A stretch of DNA of 64,000 nt from Calendula officinalis (lineage: Eukaryota > Streptophyta > Magnoliopsida > Asterales > Asteraceae). Location of the stretch: contig OY970825.1 of assembly GCA_963853835.1 (NCBI GenBank), positions 32,550,835 through 32,614,834 on the forward strand, in the 5' to 3' direction. The position numbers and the translations under genes were made by a program. Below are positions 36,973-50,818 of the stretch, piece after piece. The first letter of the stretch is position 1. The number at the start of each line of letters is the position of its first letter. The notes below the pieces were generated by a model. It searched no databases. It worked only from the letters and a program-made list of their open reading frames with translations, and was not told the DNA's origin.

Positions 36973-38684
36973 TGTAACGACCAAAACAAAAAACGACCGC
37001 TTTTATAACATTTATAACAAACCTTTCGTAATTAGTCAAAATACAAGTTTTAAAACAACTAAACCATATCAATATACATACCAAAATACCAATTACTATA
37101 CCGGATACAAACCAACTAACCAACCCATAACATAAATATACAAAATTCTACAAGTCTATACCGAAAGAGAAGCTTTCCCAAGCTTCAAGCAAATCCAACT
37201 TCAAGTACCTACTCACACTTGCCCTTGTCTTTATCTATCCCTGAAATATGGTGACAACTAAACGGGTAAGCTATAAAAGCTTAGTGAGTTCCACAATGTA
37301 TAATGTTATACTAAATAATTATATAAATTAACATAAATAAACAAACAAATATCAACGGGTCAAAGTACCGGGTTATCACAACAATATCACCACAATGCAT
37401 CATATATCAATATCGGGTCAACAATGATCAAAGTACAATTTCGGATTCAACAAAGTGCGTCATTCCCTCTTAGGCCATTAGGGAATGAGGCCGATGAAGG
37501 TGATCAAGGCACCCCTAAATGAGTCCAAGATCCAGCTTCATCACCACGGTCCATACCACTCCTCCGCCAGGTACTCCCGCGTCCACCGCCCGACATATTA
37601 CACGAAGTAATACTCGGACCGCCATGGGTCCTCACGAAATGAATTATCACTCAAGGCATTCCACTCAAACGGGTCAAGACAATGTTACGGTTCAACAAGG
37701 TAGTTTCAATGTCCAAGGCAAAACACAAGTCATTCAATTGAAAGGAACACTATTTTAGCCACGTTGCACATATATAATTAAAAGTATACACATTGCACAT
37801 AGTGAACTCACCTGGGATTAAGCAATTGCCAACACGAGTCAAGTACTTCCTTTAGTCAAATTCCATTGTCACCGATCGATATAATCACCACAATTTCCCA
37901 ATTGTTTACCTATCACAATTATACTTATCTCATTCAATATACAAACTCATAATCACAACTAGTATGACCCTTAATCACCAATTTCCCCAAATTGGTGATT
38001 AAACCCACAACCCTAAACTTCTAACTATACATCTAAGAGCAAAATCACATGCTAACTTCCGATTTGCTAGTTCAATATCTGTTATACATAGTCTACAATC
38101 ATCAATTTCAGTTCCATAACTCATACCCTAACTAGGGTTCATGACCTGCTAACTCAATACATCAATTTATACATATGCATGGTGATAGGGATGATGTTTT
38201 ACCTTAATTATCAATACAATAGATGAAAATCCTTTGATTTCTAGCTACAATCTGCCCAAGCGCACCAAATATCGTCCAAAATCGCCCAACACCGAGAAGA
38301 GAAAATTCTAGAAGTTATTTTGGCTGAAATGGGGAAAATCCCGATTTTATGTCTAATCTGCACAAGATAGCGCCGCTATCTTGCCCCCCCTTGCTTTTTA
38401 GCGCCTCTATCTTTAAGATAGAGCCGCTATCTCCCAAATTTTTCGCGTTTTACCCATCGCTAAAATGAGTGGCTGTTCCATTTGCACAACATAGCGCCGC
38501 TATCTCCCAAAAAGGCTGCAAATTTTGATTTTTCTTCCTTTTTAAACTTGTACCACTTAATCAAATACCCAAAACACAGATTTTTCATCAAAATTTTAAC
38601 TATCAAGACTTAATTCCTTATCATCTATCAACTAATAATGAACTTAACAATTAAAATACTTGGATTTAAAACACGTATGTTACA
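36973..38684 (-). mobile_element. Chromovirus (Ty3/gypsy) 3' LTR, 1712 bp
   Basis: On the plus strand it begins TGTAACGACC and ends TATGTTACA. In minus sense it starts right after a polypurine tract AAAAGGAGGAGGTAAT (38685-38700), which places it as the 3' LTR of the pol at 38719. Three near-palindromic ATAGCGCCGCTATCT motifs occur at about 38365, 38418 (diverged) and 38492. The outer flank is CTACA. The 5' LTR is missing because the element is truncated at about 50455. Confidence 0.8.
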
Positions 38685-38718
38685 ATTACCTCCTCCTTTT
38701 GAGAATTTCGTCCCGAAA

Positions 38719-40271
38719 TTATGTTGACTTGAACAAGAACGGATACTTCTTAATCATATCATATCTTCTTTCCCATGTGCAATTCGGGCCCCTATGATGT
38801 TTCCATTTCACCAATACTAACAGAATTTCCTTATTTTTGAGATTGACCGACTTTTGGTCAACTATTTCTTCTTGTTCCTCTACATACCTCAATTTCTCGT
38901 TGACTTTGACTTCGGTCAACGGTACCGTTTCCTCATGCTCTCCAAGACTCTTTCTCAAATAACTCACATGAAATACATTGTGAATACCCGCCAACTCTTC
39001 TGTTAAGTCGAGTCGATAAGCTTGCTTTCCGACCCGTTCGATTATCTTAAATGGGCCGATAAGTCGAGGGCTTAATTTACCTTTCTTCCCAAATCTCATG
39101 ACACCCTTCCATGGTGAAACTTTTAACATCACATAGTCGTCTATCGAAAACTCTATCGGTTTTCGCCTTTTATCCGTGTATGACTTTTGACGATCTTGGG
39201 CCGTTTTCATTCCTTCTCGAACAATCCGAATTTTATCGCTTGTCTCTTGGAGCAACTCGGGTCCCACCAACACCTTTTCTCCAACTTCTCGCCAACACAA
39301 AGGTGTTCGACACTTTCTTCCATATAACGCTTCATAAGGTGCCATTCGAACCGAGGAATGATAACTATTATTATATGAAAATTCGGCTAATGACAAATAT
39401 TTATCCCAACTTCCCCCGAATTCTAAAATACAAGACCTAAGCATGTCTTCCAAAGTTTGGATCGTTCTCTCGGTTTGCCCGTCCGTTTGCGGATGATAAG
39501 CGGTACTAAGAGCTACTTTCGATCCCAATTCTTTTTGCATGCTACTCCAAAAATTTGAAGTAAATCGAGAATCCCTATCCGATACAATCTTCAAAGGAAC
39601 ACTGTGTCTAGCAATTATCTCGTCTAAATATACTTGTGCCCATGAATCCATCGGTGTCGTTTCCCTCATAGCAAGGAAATGCGCACTTTTGGTCAAACGG
39701 TCAACAATCACCCAAATACAATCGTGTTGACGAGCGGTTCTCGGAAGTTTGGTGATTAAATCCATTGAAATTTCTTCCCACTTCCAAACAGGAATACTAA
39801 GTGGTTGCAAACTCCCGTAGGGTTTCTGATGTTCGACTTTAACTTGTGCACAAACATTACATTCTTGCACAAACTTCCCGATATCCTTCTTCATTCCCGG
39901 CCACCAATAATCCAATCTCATATCATGGTACATTTTATTCATACCCGGGTGAATTGAGAATTTTGAACTATGAGCCTCTTTCAACACCTCAATTCTCAAA
40001 TCTCTGATTCTCGGTATTCATAATCGGTTATTAAAAACTTTGACACCCCGACCATCTACTTCCAAGTCTTTCTCATAATTCACCATCCTTTCCTTCTTAA
40101 TATGTCCGGGTTTTAACGCCTCATCTTGCCACTTCTTAAGATCATCGAGTAAAATAAACTTCAATGTAGTAGTGGATATTGCATAACACATACTCGAGTG
40201 ATACGGTTTACGACTTAATGCAACCGCGACTACGTTTGCTTTACCGGGATGATACAAAATCTCACAATTGT
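38719..40271 (-). pseudogene. Chromovirus pol C-terminal half: RNase H end, integrase, chromodomain
   Basis: In minus sense the frame starts NCEILYHPGKANVVAVALSR, the end of RNase H. It continues, with one TGA at 40018-40020 where Trp is usual, into the integrase zinc finger (HPGMNKMYHDM...ECNVCAQVK). The catalytic core follows: the D of MDLITKLP, the D of VSDRDSRFTSNFW, and the E of TDGQTERTIQTLEDML. After a GPFKIIERVGKQAYRLDL block and the HNVFHVSYLR motif comes a chromodomain-like end (LVLVKWKHHRGPNCTWER). A C-terminal chromodomain marks the chromovirus branch, probably Tekay-like. The DDE residues are all present, but the stop and the loss of RT continuity make it inactive. Confidence 0.9.
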
Positions 40272-42330
<2,059 letters not shown>

Positions 42331-45300
42331 ACTATTTACCCCTTAAAAGGATTCCGTCCTCGGAATCACTCAAAAATTTCCATTCCACATTCTACCGAGT
42401 ATTCATTCTCATTCTTCTGTGGTTATTACCATCAAACTTTTCCCATTCCAATTTAGTCAACAACATGTATTTAAACATTCACTTAACCCCGTTAGACCCG
42501 AACGGGTCAAAAATCAATCTTAAGCTCTTAATACCCAAACGGGTCAAAATAACACAATTTGACCATAACGCTTCCAATCCTTTAACCGATCATTATATTC
42601 ACAAAATAATGATATGACATAATCATTACAATTATCTAATTGATCAACATGAATAAAAATCTAGCTTCGACCAAGTCGATATAATCTAACCCTGTATGAT
42701 CTTTGACTTAAGCACAAAGTAAACTATACTTTAATAATTTCCTTATTCACTAAGGATTCATTAATCATTCTTCCCTCACAATCGACCTTTAATTATAATT
42801 TATCAACCATCGTATACCCGATTCCTGAATTCAACTCGAAAACACCCAACTGGTTAAAGTCGCATAATTCGACTATAACTCTTTAAATTATTCCATTAAC
42901 CTCTTCACATACACACAATCAATATATTATGCTCTCATCATTCACTGGTCATTCAAAACAAGGGTCAAAGCCCATATCTGACCAGGTCAACCGATCACAA
43001 GTTGACCAATCTTGACTTTTGCATAAAGTCAACCATACTTTTCCCAACTAACAAATTTCGTATTCACGGAATAACATTTCCAACTTATTACTTCCGGTTC
43101 CACTCATTATTCTTTCCTTAACAATCGTTCCCGATTTTCCAACTTTCAATTTCTCCCCAAATAATCCGAGAGTCGCACCTTTACTTAAGGTTACACCGGC
43201 CCTTACCGATTCGTGACATCATTTGGTCACTCATACCATCCCTTAGTATTTTTTTTTTCAACCATCTTTGTATCACATCAATAATTTCATAACTTTTATT
43301 CCCAATTACCGGTATTAGATTCTCTACCGCAACACATTCCCCAATTTCATACAAGTTTACCATTTCTTGGTGACCAACAAAAATTTGCTTGCTAGAAGCA
43401 TCACTTTTCTCATATTCCACAAAATTGAAGGCATCTCCCACTCATACATGACCTAATGCAACCCGCACTAGCCAACCAACTTCTTATTTATCACGTAAAA
43501 TTATAACAATACAAATTAACCACATGGTCCTACATTCATTATGTATATATATATAAACATTATTATATAAACACACAATTCATACATTAACTATTTTATC
43601 GAGATGATCGGAAAGCCTCCAATCCATCAAGATCCAAATTGTCATAGTGATTGGAACATCTCCAATCACGGAATGGAACCATTGGGATTCGCCCAACCGA
43701 TCCCACCCCCAAACATCATAGTAGTCGGGGATCCCCCGAACTACCACATCATCTTTTCCTCTAACTATCGACCTTGGGTACCATACTAGTATACCCCTAT
43801 TCACATCACATAACTTCACTAGTAACTTACACACTCAATAGCCGATTTATTCACCGGGCAAACTAGAACGTTTCTCATAATATCACACATCATTTTCTTT
43901 CATACCTAACGTACTTCCCATTCGACATATTACCAAACACGTTTCATATAACAATATCTTTCCATTATATTATGCCTTCAAATGTCATCACATAATGCAC
44001 CTGCATTGTACCCCGCGGGTAACTAATAAAATTTCCAATTACTATTTACCGTTTCACTTACACATTAACCACCCTTAACCGGTTCATTCCTTATTATCAC
44101 ATTTCCAAATCTCTGTCACTACCGGAGTAACTACCACTATTAACCATAGTTCACCGGCCAATCCAATCATCCTTGAGTCAAACAATCGACTCCGGTCTAC
44201 CTTTGCAACCCATGACTTAGCACCCCATAAGCCAACATTCCCCGTTCTACCCTTTTTACACCGCGAGACTTAGAAACATTTATTTCCCAATCGTAGTCTC
44301 ACACTACACTATTTCACATATTATCATACCATTATCATGACCTTTTACCAATAATTGTCTTTTTACCCTTAATGTTGAATCCATCAACTCCGTCACAAGA
44401 CTTGCTAGGGCTATGTGCCAACTTTTACTCAACCGTTTTCAACGATCGAAATTCATCATTCCCGACACTTATTCTTTTCCACATATTTTCCATTTATAAA
44501 TTCTAAGGCATCACTATACCTTAGGTATTCTTTCCTTTACCGTTCACGTATAATATTACATTACTTATCTGGATTCCTGCCGAATATCCAAATTCCATTT
44601 CCAAGGATCCTATTTCAAAGATTTTCATCCATACTAACAATTCTTATCAAGACTTAGTACTTCATTGTACTACTACACTTTTGTTGAAGATACTCACCAA
44701 ATCTCGTGTCTCATCCTTTTTATACTACATATTAGTATCAACTCTTATATCCTTACTACATGCGACACACTTGTCTATAATCCTTTCCAATGCATACTTC
44801 CGTATACATAACTAACCGGGAAGACTATTCCCAAAAATAAATCCCCATGTCGTACGACTCCTCTCCAATTTCTATAAGCACCAATTCGTGCAACAACCAA
44901 ACAATTAAGCCATAATCGCATAACATCAATCTTCACCGAAGACCTCCGAGGTTGCATCATGAACCCCCTCTAGATTTCCTTCCGGGAAGACTTCCCCTTT
45001 CAACTCACTTGTGAGTTCCTTTCACAACATCTTGTACCGTGCTCTCCTTCACAAAGTTTCATACAACACATTCCACCGGGTCAACACCTCATCCTTCAAT
45101 AATGGTGACGCCAAAGTCACCATATCATTCTTCCTCCATTTGCTACTCTCCAGTACTTCCTAAATCTACCGAATCCACCACATCGTGACCTCCGGCTCAG
45201 AACTTCCGGATTACACAACGGTTTTTACATGCTATGACGACGTCATACAACCTCCTTCCGTTTCTCTCGATTAGATCTTGCTACCTTTTATGTAGATAAC

Positions 45301-45776
45301 TTCCCACTATGGACTTCGCCACTCGATTACTCTTCAGTCATACGGGTATTGGAATCATTCCGACTACCCTCAATCATTCGATTCTCCAAAAATCTGGTTC
45401 ATATCCTCCTTCATAACTCTTTCCAGTTTAGTGGAGCTCGTCCACTTTTCGCGTTTATTCTTTCACCATACCAACGTATCCAACAAACAAGATTCAAATG
45501 GTCGACTTAACAGTCGAAAACAACACAACTAGATCTAAAACATGGCATTTCCTATAGGGGTCGACCCTATCATACTAATGCCCTACGGTCTCAAGGACTT
45601 CACATTGCATATTTCATAACAACTCCTATAGGTCCCCTAGGTTCAACCCTAAACTTAATATAAAGTCTCAGGGTCAACCTATCGATCTCAAGGAATCTTA
45701 CATTCCTATTGCTACAGTCTAAGACTAGGATGGACATCCAACCTAATTCACTTAAACTATAGCTCTGATACCAAGT
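42331..45776 (-). mobile_element. Element V internal region, non-autonomous
   Basis: It lies between two LTRs of one family, with a primer binding site (complement of GCTCTGATACCA, 45762-45773) next to LTR B and a polypurine tract next to LTR A. No RT, RNase H or integrase can be read. A degraded gag start is detectable: the minus strand near 45420-45450 reads AAGTGGACGAGCTCCACT, matching Z gag DNA at 12570-12590. The longest frames (43181-43441, 44775-44960) match nothing. V inserted into the chromovirus pol at the RNase H/linker point. Confidence 0.7.
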
Positions 45777-46121
45777 TGTAACACCTGTATTTTTAATACA
45801 TCGTTTAAATTATTTAAAATACATTTTTCCCAATATATGACGTATTGTCAAAAATACAGTTTAACAAAAACTTTAAAAACCTTTATTAGAGTTTAGAAAA
45901 ATACGGTGTCACCAAGTATATCAAAACCATAGGCAACGGGATCTACCTATGGGCTCCCGAGCTATACATCTCTAGGCCACTTCTAGTGCAACCTTCTATC
46001 ACTTCAACATGTACCTGAGTACATAGCCACAAAACAAACATAGTACGTGACACAAAATAGTCTCGTGAGATACACGGTTTTTAAACCCCAATAATAATTA
46101 TAATTATTTCATAAATATATA

Positions 46122-46206
<85 letters not shown>

Positions 46207-46868
46207 AATCTCACTACCGGCTAGTCACCTACCGTGACTCTAACAATCTCTGCTCTCCTAGAAATCATATCTAACTATCGGGTTGCCCCCTCGCACTAGC
46301 TAGAAGCACAAAATATCTAGTTATCGGGTTGCCCCCAAACTAACTAGAAGCACATTAACTTATTAACCGGGGATCCTCCGCATTAATAAGCTTCAACCAA
46401 ATCTAGTATATAAACATATACATACTATAAACATACCGGGGATCCCCCGAATTGCTCAAGATAACGGCAAGAGGGAATCGCCCAATCTACCGATACCTGC
46501 CTTACTCGCCGGACCTTCCTCCAGTTAGCAAGACTACTACCATGGATGAGTCGATGGGAATCCACCCAACTGCCCCTCACTCCACACCTCATGACCGGGG
46601 ATCCCCCGCGTCATCACATCATCTCATTCTTACCATAACTCATCAGTTATTCCAATCAAAGCCTTCGGCTATCACATCTGTCATCAACAAGTTAGTTATC
46701 TAATAATAACTATATATAACTAGTTCAACATAGTGTGAACGTACCTGTATGGTCCCATAGACCCGATCATAAGCAACCCACATCTACTTCTACATCTATG
46801 AACCCTATGAGGTCCATACTTTCTTATTTCATAAGATACATTTCTTATTTTATCGATATCATAATACT
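45777..46868 (-). mobile_element. Element V 5' LTR (LTR B), outer part lost
   Basis: It starts at the primer-site side with TGTAACACCTG (plus strand) and runs to ATACT at 46864-46868, where LTR U begins. It matches LTR A over 40272-40982, including the (AT)n tract (46125-46203). The remaining 1.3 kb of the LTR, expected to the right of U, is gone together with part of the chromovirus pol. Confidence 0.7.
46125..46203. repeat. (AT)n microsatellite in LTR B
   Basis: About 79 bp of AT repeat, the counterpart of the tract in LTR A. Confidence 0.95.
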
Positions 46869-49651
46869 TGTAACACCCTAAAATTTACAAGATTTTTAAA
46901 ATTTTTGAAAACAAAATTATAATCAAAAGGTCCCATAAATAAATCTCAGATATTAATATTTAACATTTAAAACGTATTTATTGCGGAAATAGTTAAGATA
47001 AAGTAAAGTGTTTTAAAATATTAAATGATGTCCACATCAGTAATGAAAAGATACAGCGGTCAACCGTCCACCTTCTCCTTTCCTTTGCTGGTACCTGAAA
47101 CAATGTGGGGGAAAGTTTGGGTCAGCTGGGGAAGCTGAGTGAATAATTCTCAAAATGCAAACAATCATAACATACAACACATGAGGGTACATCGGTGTAC
47201 TCCTACTCAGAATCTACTCGATTAATTACTCAGATTTATTTCTCAGATTTTATTACTCAGATTTTAGTACTCAGATTTTATTACTCAGATTTTATTTCTA
47301 TAGCGCGCTAGTGTGACTTGGGCCGAGAGATCAACCTCGACCCGCCTCACACCACCTCAACACCTGTACTCTTCGGTGTTGAGTCAAAAAGGCCTGGCAC
47401 CAGTACTCTTCGGTGCCAAGTCAAAACGTCTGACACCAGTGCTCTTCGGTGTCAAGTCAGATATAAACTCAGACGAGAATAATCCCAAAAACTCAGACGG
47501 GAGGTGATCCCAAAACTCAGATGTGTGTTATTATGTTTTATTATCTCTTTAACATAATTATCTCAGATTGCCCTAGCAAGTAATAGCACAGAATGACTCT
47601 GTGCCGAGCTCAGTTACCCAGGCACAATGTCTCAGATCATGAATAAGTAAACAGCTGCTCAGATACTCAGATAACAGATCAAACTCAGATAACAGATCAA
47701 GCTCAGATAACAATTAAGGTGCAAGTAATATAACACGTAAGTCATGCATGTATAACGTTAAAACTGAATACACGGTGAGAATACTCACCTCGAGAAAACG
47801 TAAGCTCCAAAGGATCCTCAATACTCTAAGGCGCTGCTCGGTTATTCCTAGATGATCCTAAAAGCATAAAAAATGAAACCCGAATTACAATCCGTTCTAA
47901 GGACTCAATTTAGAAAACTGGCAGCACCCGTCGGTCTCACGGAAACTGCTACAACTCATAAACTGTGCAGTAGATTTATCCCATTTTTTACCATGAAAAG
48001 TAGACAACCAGAACTACATATCTCTGTGAGACGGTCACTGGCTAAAACAGACTCTAAGTGTCTCAAAACAGTGATGCAAGACAGACATGCTGCACAGGTC
48101 ATCTTCCTAACAGCAGCATACTAAATTAGTTATAACTTTTAAACCGTAATTCGGATTGACGAGAGGGTTGCGGCATTGAAAAGCTAACTCAGAAAACAAG
48201 TGACCAGCATGGGCCAAAAATCCAAAAACATATTTTAAGTGTGGTAAACACAGTGCCGAAGTCAGCAAGCAGATTCTGCTAAAAATTCAGCATATTAAAA
48301 TAGAACCCGTTTTAAATCCCGACATCAACCCGTCTATTTTCGAAATACCCGACATTCCCGAAATTCTCATTTAGCCTCAGAAACATGTTTACCATTAATC
48401 TAGTATTTTATTTAAGAAAACTATTCGGTTTTAGGAAACCAAGAACCCTAAGGTTCGGTTTCCGTTTCTCGGTTAAACAAAACGTCTAACTATAATCAAG
48501 ATGGTTTTGACCCAACCCGATACTTGCAATGCAGCCCTTAAACCCAAAACACAGCTCTATAAACCCACGAAAATAAAGACTCGTAATTTGGTAAAACTAG
48601 AATTTCAAAAACCCGAATTTCAACCTAATCCGAAACACAATTTGAAGTAAAATCGGACGACCGTAACTTTCCACTCGGTACACCAAATGAGACCAAATTT
48701 TTACAGCATAAAGTATACATAAGACCCTACAAACCGTCTATATAAAGTTCGGCCCGGTTCTGCCCCGAAGGGTCCCGAAACAGGCCCGCAACAAGCAGAT
48801 TCGTGCAGTATTTCAGCACTGCAGTCAATTACAAAAAGGGTCGTATCTCCCAAACCGTTAACTCAATTAACGAGCGGTCGGCGGTCACGGAAAGGTAAAA
48901 CAATGAGCTACAAAAGTCCAGAAGGCATGGAGTCCAGATTCTGACCGGAAGCAGGTCGAAAATAGATACGAATGAAAAGGATAAACATGTAAAAAAAACG
49001 AAAGGAGAAGAGCAGATTACCAATCGGAATTGAGACTAATTCGAACTCCTTTGCTAAAATATTGATTCGTTGCAGCCTTTCTTATTCGGACGAGAGAGAC
49101 GAAGCAGATAAGGGAGTAGCGGCCGATTAGATGATGAATTGGACAATTAGGGATTGGGTTTAGGGGAACACTTAACTTAAATACTTCCTAGGCTCGGGCC
49201 TCAGGCCTTTCCCATTAATCTGATTGGGCTCTAGATCATCAATCCATCGGATTTTACACGTTTTCTCTTTCGCACGAACCGGACCAGAATATCAAAAGAA
49301 TTAGAGAGGGTTCGGTCGATGCTTAGTCGGACCAGTGCTCGGCCTTTAGCCAAACTGCCCGGGCCTCCCAACCTCAAAACCCGACGCATACTCATAAAAA
49401 TCAAGTCTCGGACTTTAAAACGATCAACAGAAATAATTGACTAACACTCAACTAATTAAATTAACGCGAGGCCAAATGAAACATAATGAAATCGATAAAT
49501 ATAAATAGTCACGAAACAATATGCATAATTAATTTATTTATACCCGAAACGTCACACTTTAATTAATTTACATACATAATTATTGTCCAGTCAACTCATA
49601 GTCTAATAAAAATGTAATTTAAATTTAATTTAAATTATTATCTAATTCTCT
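46869..49651 (-). mobile_element. LTR U, probable solo LTR, right end truncated
   Basis: On the plus strand it begins TGTAACACCC at 46869. The right side joins chromovirus RT at about 49651; the true end, GGGCGTTACA, is preserved in LTR A at 41048. In minus sense a TATA-like TATTTAAG near 49180 precedes a CCTAAACCCAATCCC leader, and a GGTGAGTATTC signal lies near 47785. No internal region or primer site is seen, so I read it as a solo LTR. It has short tandem repeats: ATTACTCAGATTTT at 47219-47296, and three copies of a CTCTTCGGTG-centred unit of about 35 bp at 47365-47460. Confidence 0.6.
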
Positions 49652-50455
49652 GATACCACATGACCAAGGAATTGAAATTGGCGCAACCAAAATTCACATT
49701 TGGAAAACTTGGCATACAATTTCTCTTTTCGCAATAAATCAAGAATTTCACGAAGGTGCGATGCATGATCACCTTCGGATTTAGAATATACCAAGATGTC
49801 GTCGATAAAAACAATAACTGACTTATCCAACATAGGACGACATACCCGATTCATCATATCCATAAAAGCGGCCGGAGCATTCGTTAAACCGAATGGCATG
49901 ACTAAGAATTCATAATGCCCATATCTAGTTCGGAATGCGGTTTTTGGTACGTCTTCTTTATAAACCTTCAACTGATGATAACCGGACCTCAAGTCAATCT
50001 TAGAAAAATAACTTGCACCTTGCAATTGATCAAAAAAATCATCAATTCTAGGCAACGGATATTTGTTCTTGATTGTCACCTTATTAAGTTCTCTATAATC
50101 GATACACATCCGCATCGTCCCGTCTTTCTTTTTAACGAATAAAACCAGTGCACCCCACGGTGACACGCTCGGTTGAATAAACCCTTTATCAAGCAACTCT
50201 TGCAATTGACTCATAATTTCCTCCATTTCTGCCAGGGCTAAACGATAAGGAGTTTTGGCGATTGGAGCCGCACCCGGTACAAGGTCAATTTGAAATTCTA
50301 CCTCTCGATCGGGAGGTAAATCCTCGGGAAATACATCCGGGAATTCATTAACAATTAGAACATCTTTCACGGATTTCTTAACTTCTACAACCGGATTAAG
50401 AACATAAGCTAGATAGGAATAGCATCCACGAGACATCAACTTACTAGCTTCAGTT
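49652..50455 (-). pseudogene. Chromovirus reverse transcriptase fragment
   Basis: In minus sense the frame runs KTEASKLMSRGCYSYL, then DVFPEDLPPDREVEF at the protease/RT linker, and RT motifs CIDYRELNKVTIKNKYPLPRI, FSKIDLRSGYHQLKV, FLVMPFGLTNAPAAF and the catalytic VFIDDILVYSKS, ending FLGHVVSEN. The RT thumb, connection and most of RNase H are missing, as are gag, protease and the 5' LTR. It belongs with the integrase at 38719-40271, which resumes after the V/U insertion. All residues needed for the RT palm are present, but the polyprotein is cut. Confidence 0.92.
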
Positions 50456-50664
50456 TTTTTAACCTAAATACTATTTGAGGACCGAACCAAAACCAAAAAT
50501 GATGAATTTTTTCAAAACTGAAAGCGCTTGGTTCGGTTCGATTCGATATTTTCGTCACAAGTGTTTGCCATATAAATAAGGTGTTGATTTTGTGTTGGTC
50601 AGGCGCAAAGAACTCGGATCACTCAGACTCGGTTAATCCATTCAATGGTTGTCATTAACTTTCA

Positions 50665-50677
50665 GAACATTCCAGAA
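50665..50677 (+). promoter_or_regulatory. Heat shock element
   Basis: GAACATTCCAGAA holds three alternating GAA/TTC units at 5-bp spacing (GAA-nn-TTC-nn-GAA), a perfect trimer site for heat shock factor. It ends 23 bases before the TATA box at 50701, a close placement typical of heat-inducible plant promoters. Confidence 0.85.
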
Positions 50678-50700
50678 CCCTCTGCCCAAATTCCCAAACG

Positions 50701-50708
50701 TATAAATA
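50701..50708 (+). promoter_or_regulatory. HSP70 TATA box
   Basis: TATAAATA, 118 bases upstream of the ATG and just downstream of the heat shock element. The start of transcription would be near 50730-50740. Confidence 0.8.
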
Positions 50709-50818
50709 AGCTCTAACCGTCTTTCATTCTCCATCAACAAAGCTATACGACTGCATTCTATATCTGTTTCTGTATTTTGTGAATCTAATATTTCCTGTTT
50801 GGTAACCCGCATGTGAGA

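Larger units (their letters stand above)
50456..50818 (+). other. HSP70 promoter and 5' UTR
   Basis: Short non-coding stretch from the truncated chromovirus to the HSP70 start. It includes an AAACCAAAAATGATGAATTT repeat block near 50490, the heat shock element, the TATA box and the leader. Confidence 0.7.

Noticed and set aside
47200..47720. Short direct repeats in LTR U considered as a CRISPR-like array
   Set aside because: The repeats are uninterrupted or irregular tandem units in a plant LTR, without unique spacers or cas genes.
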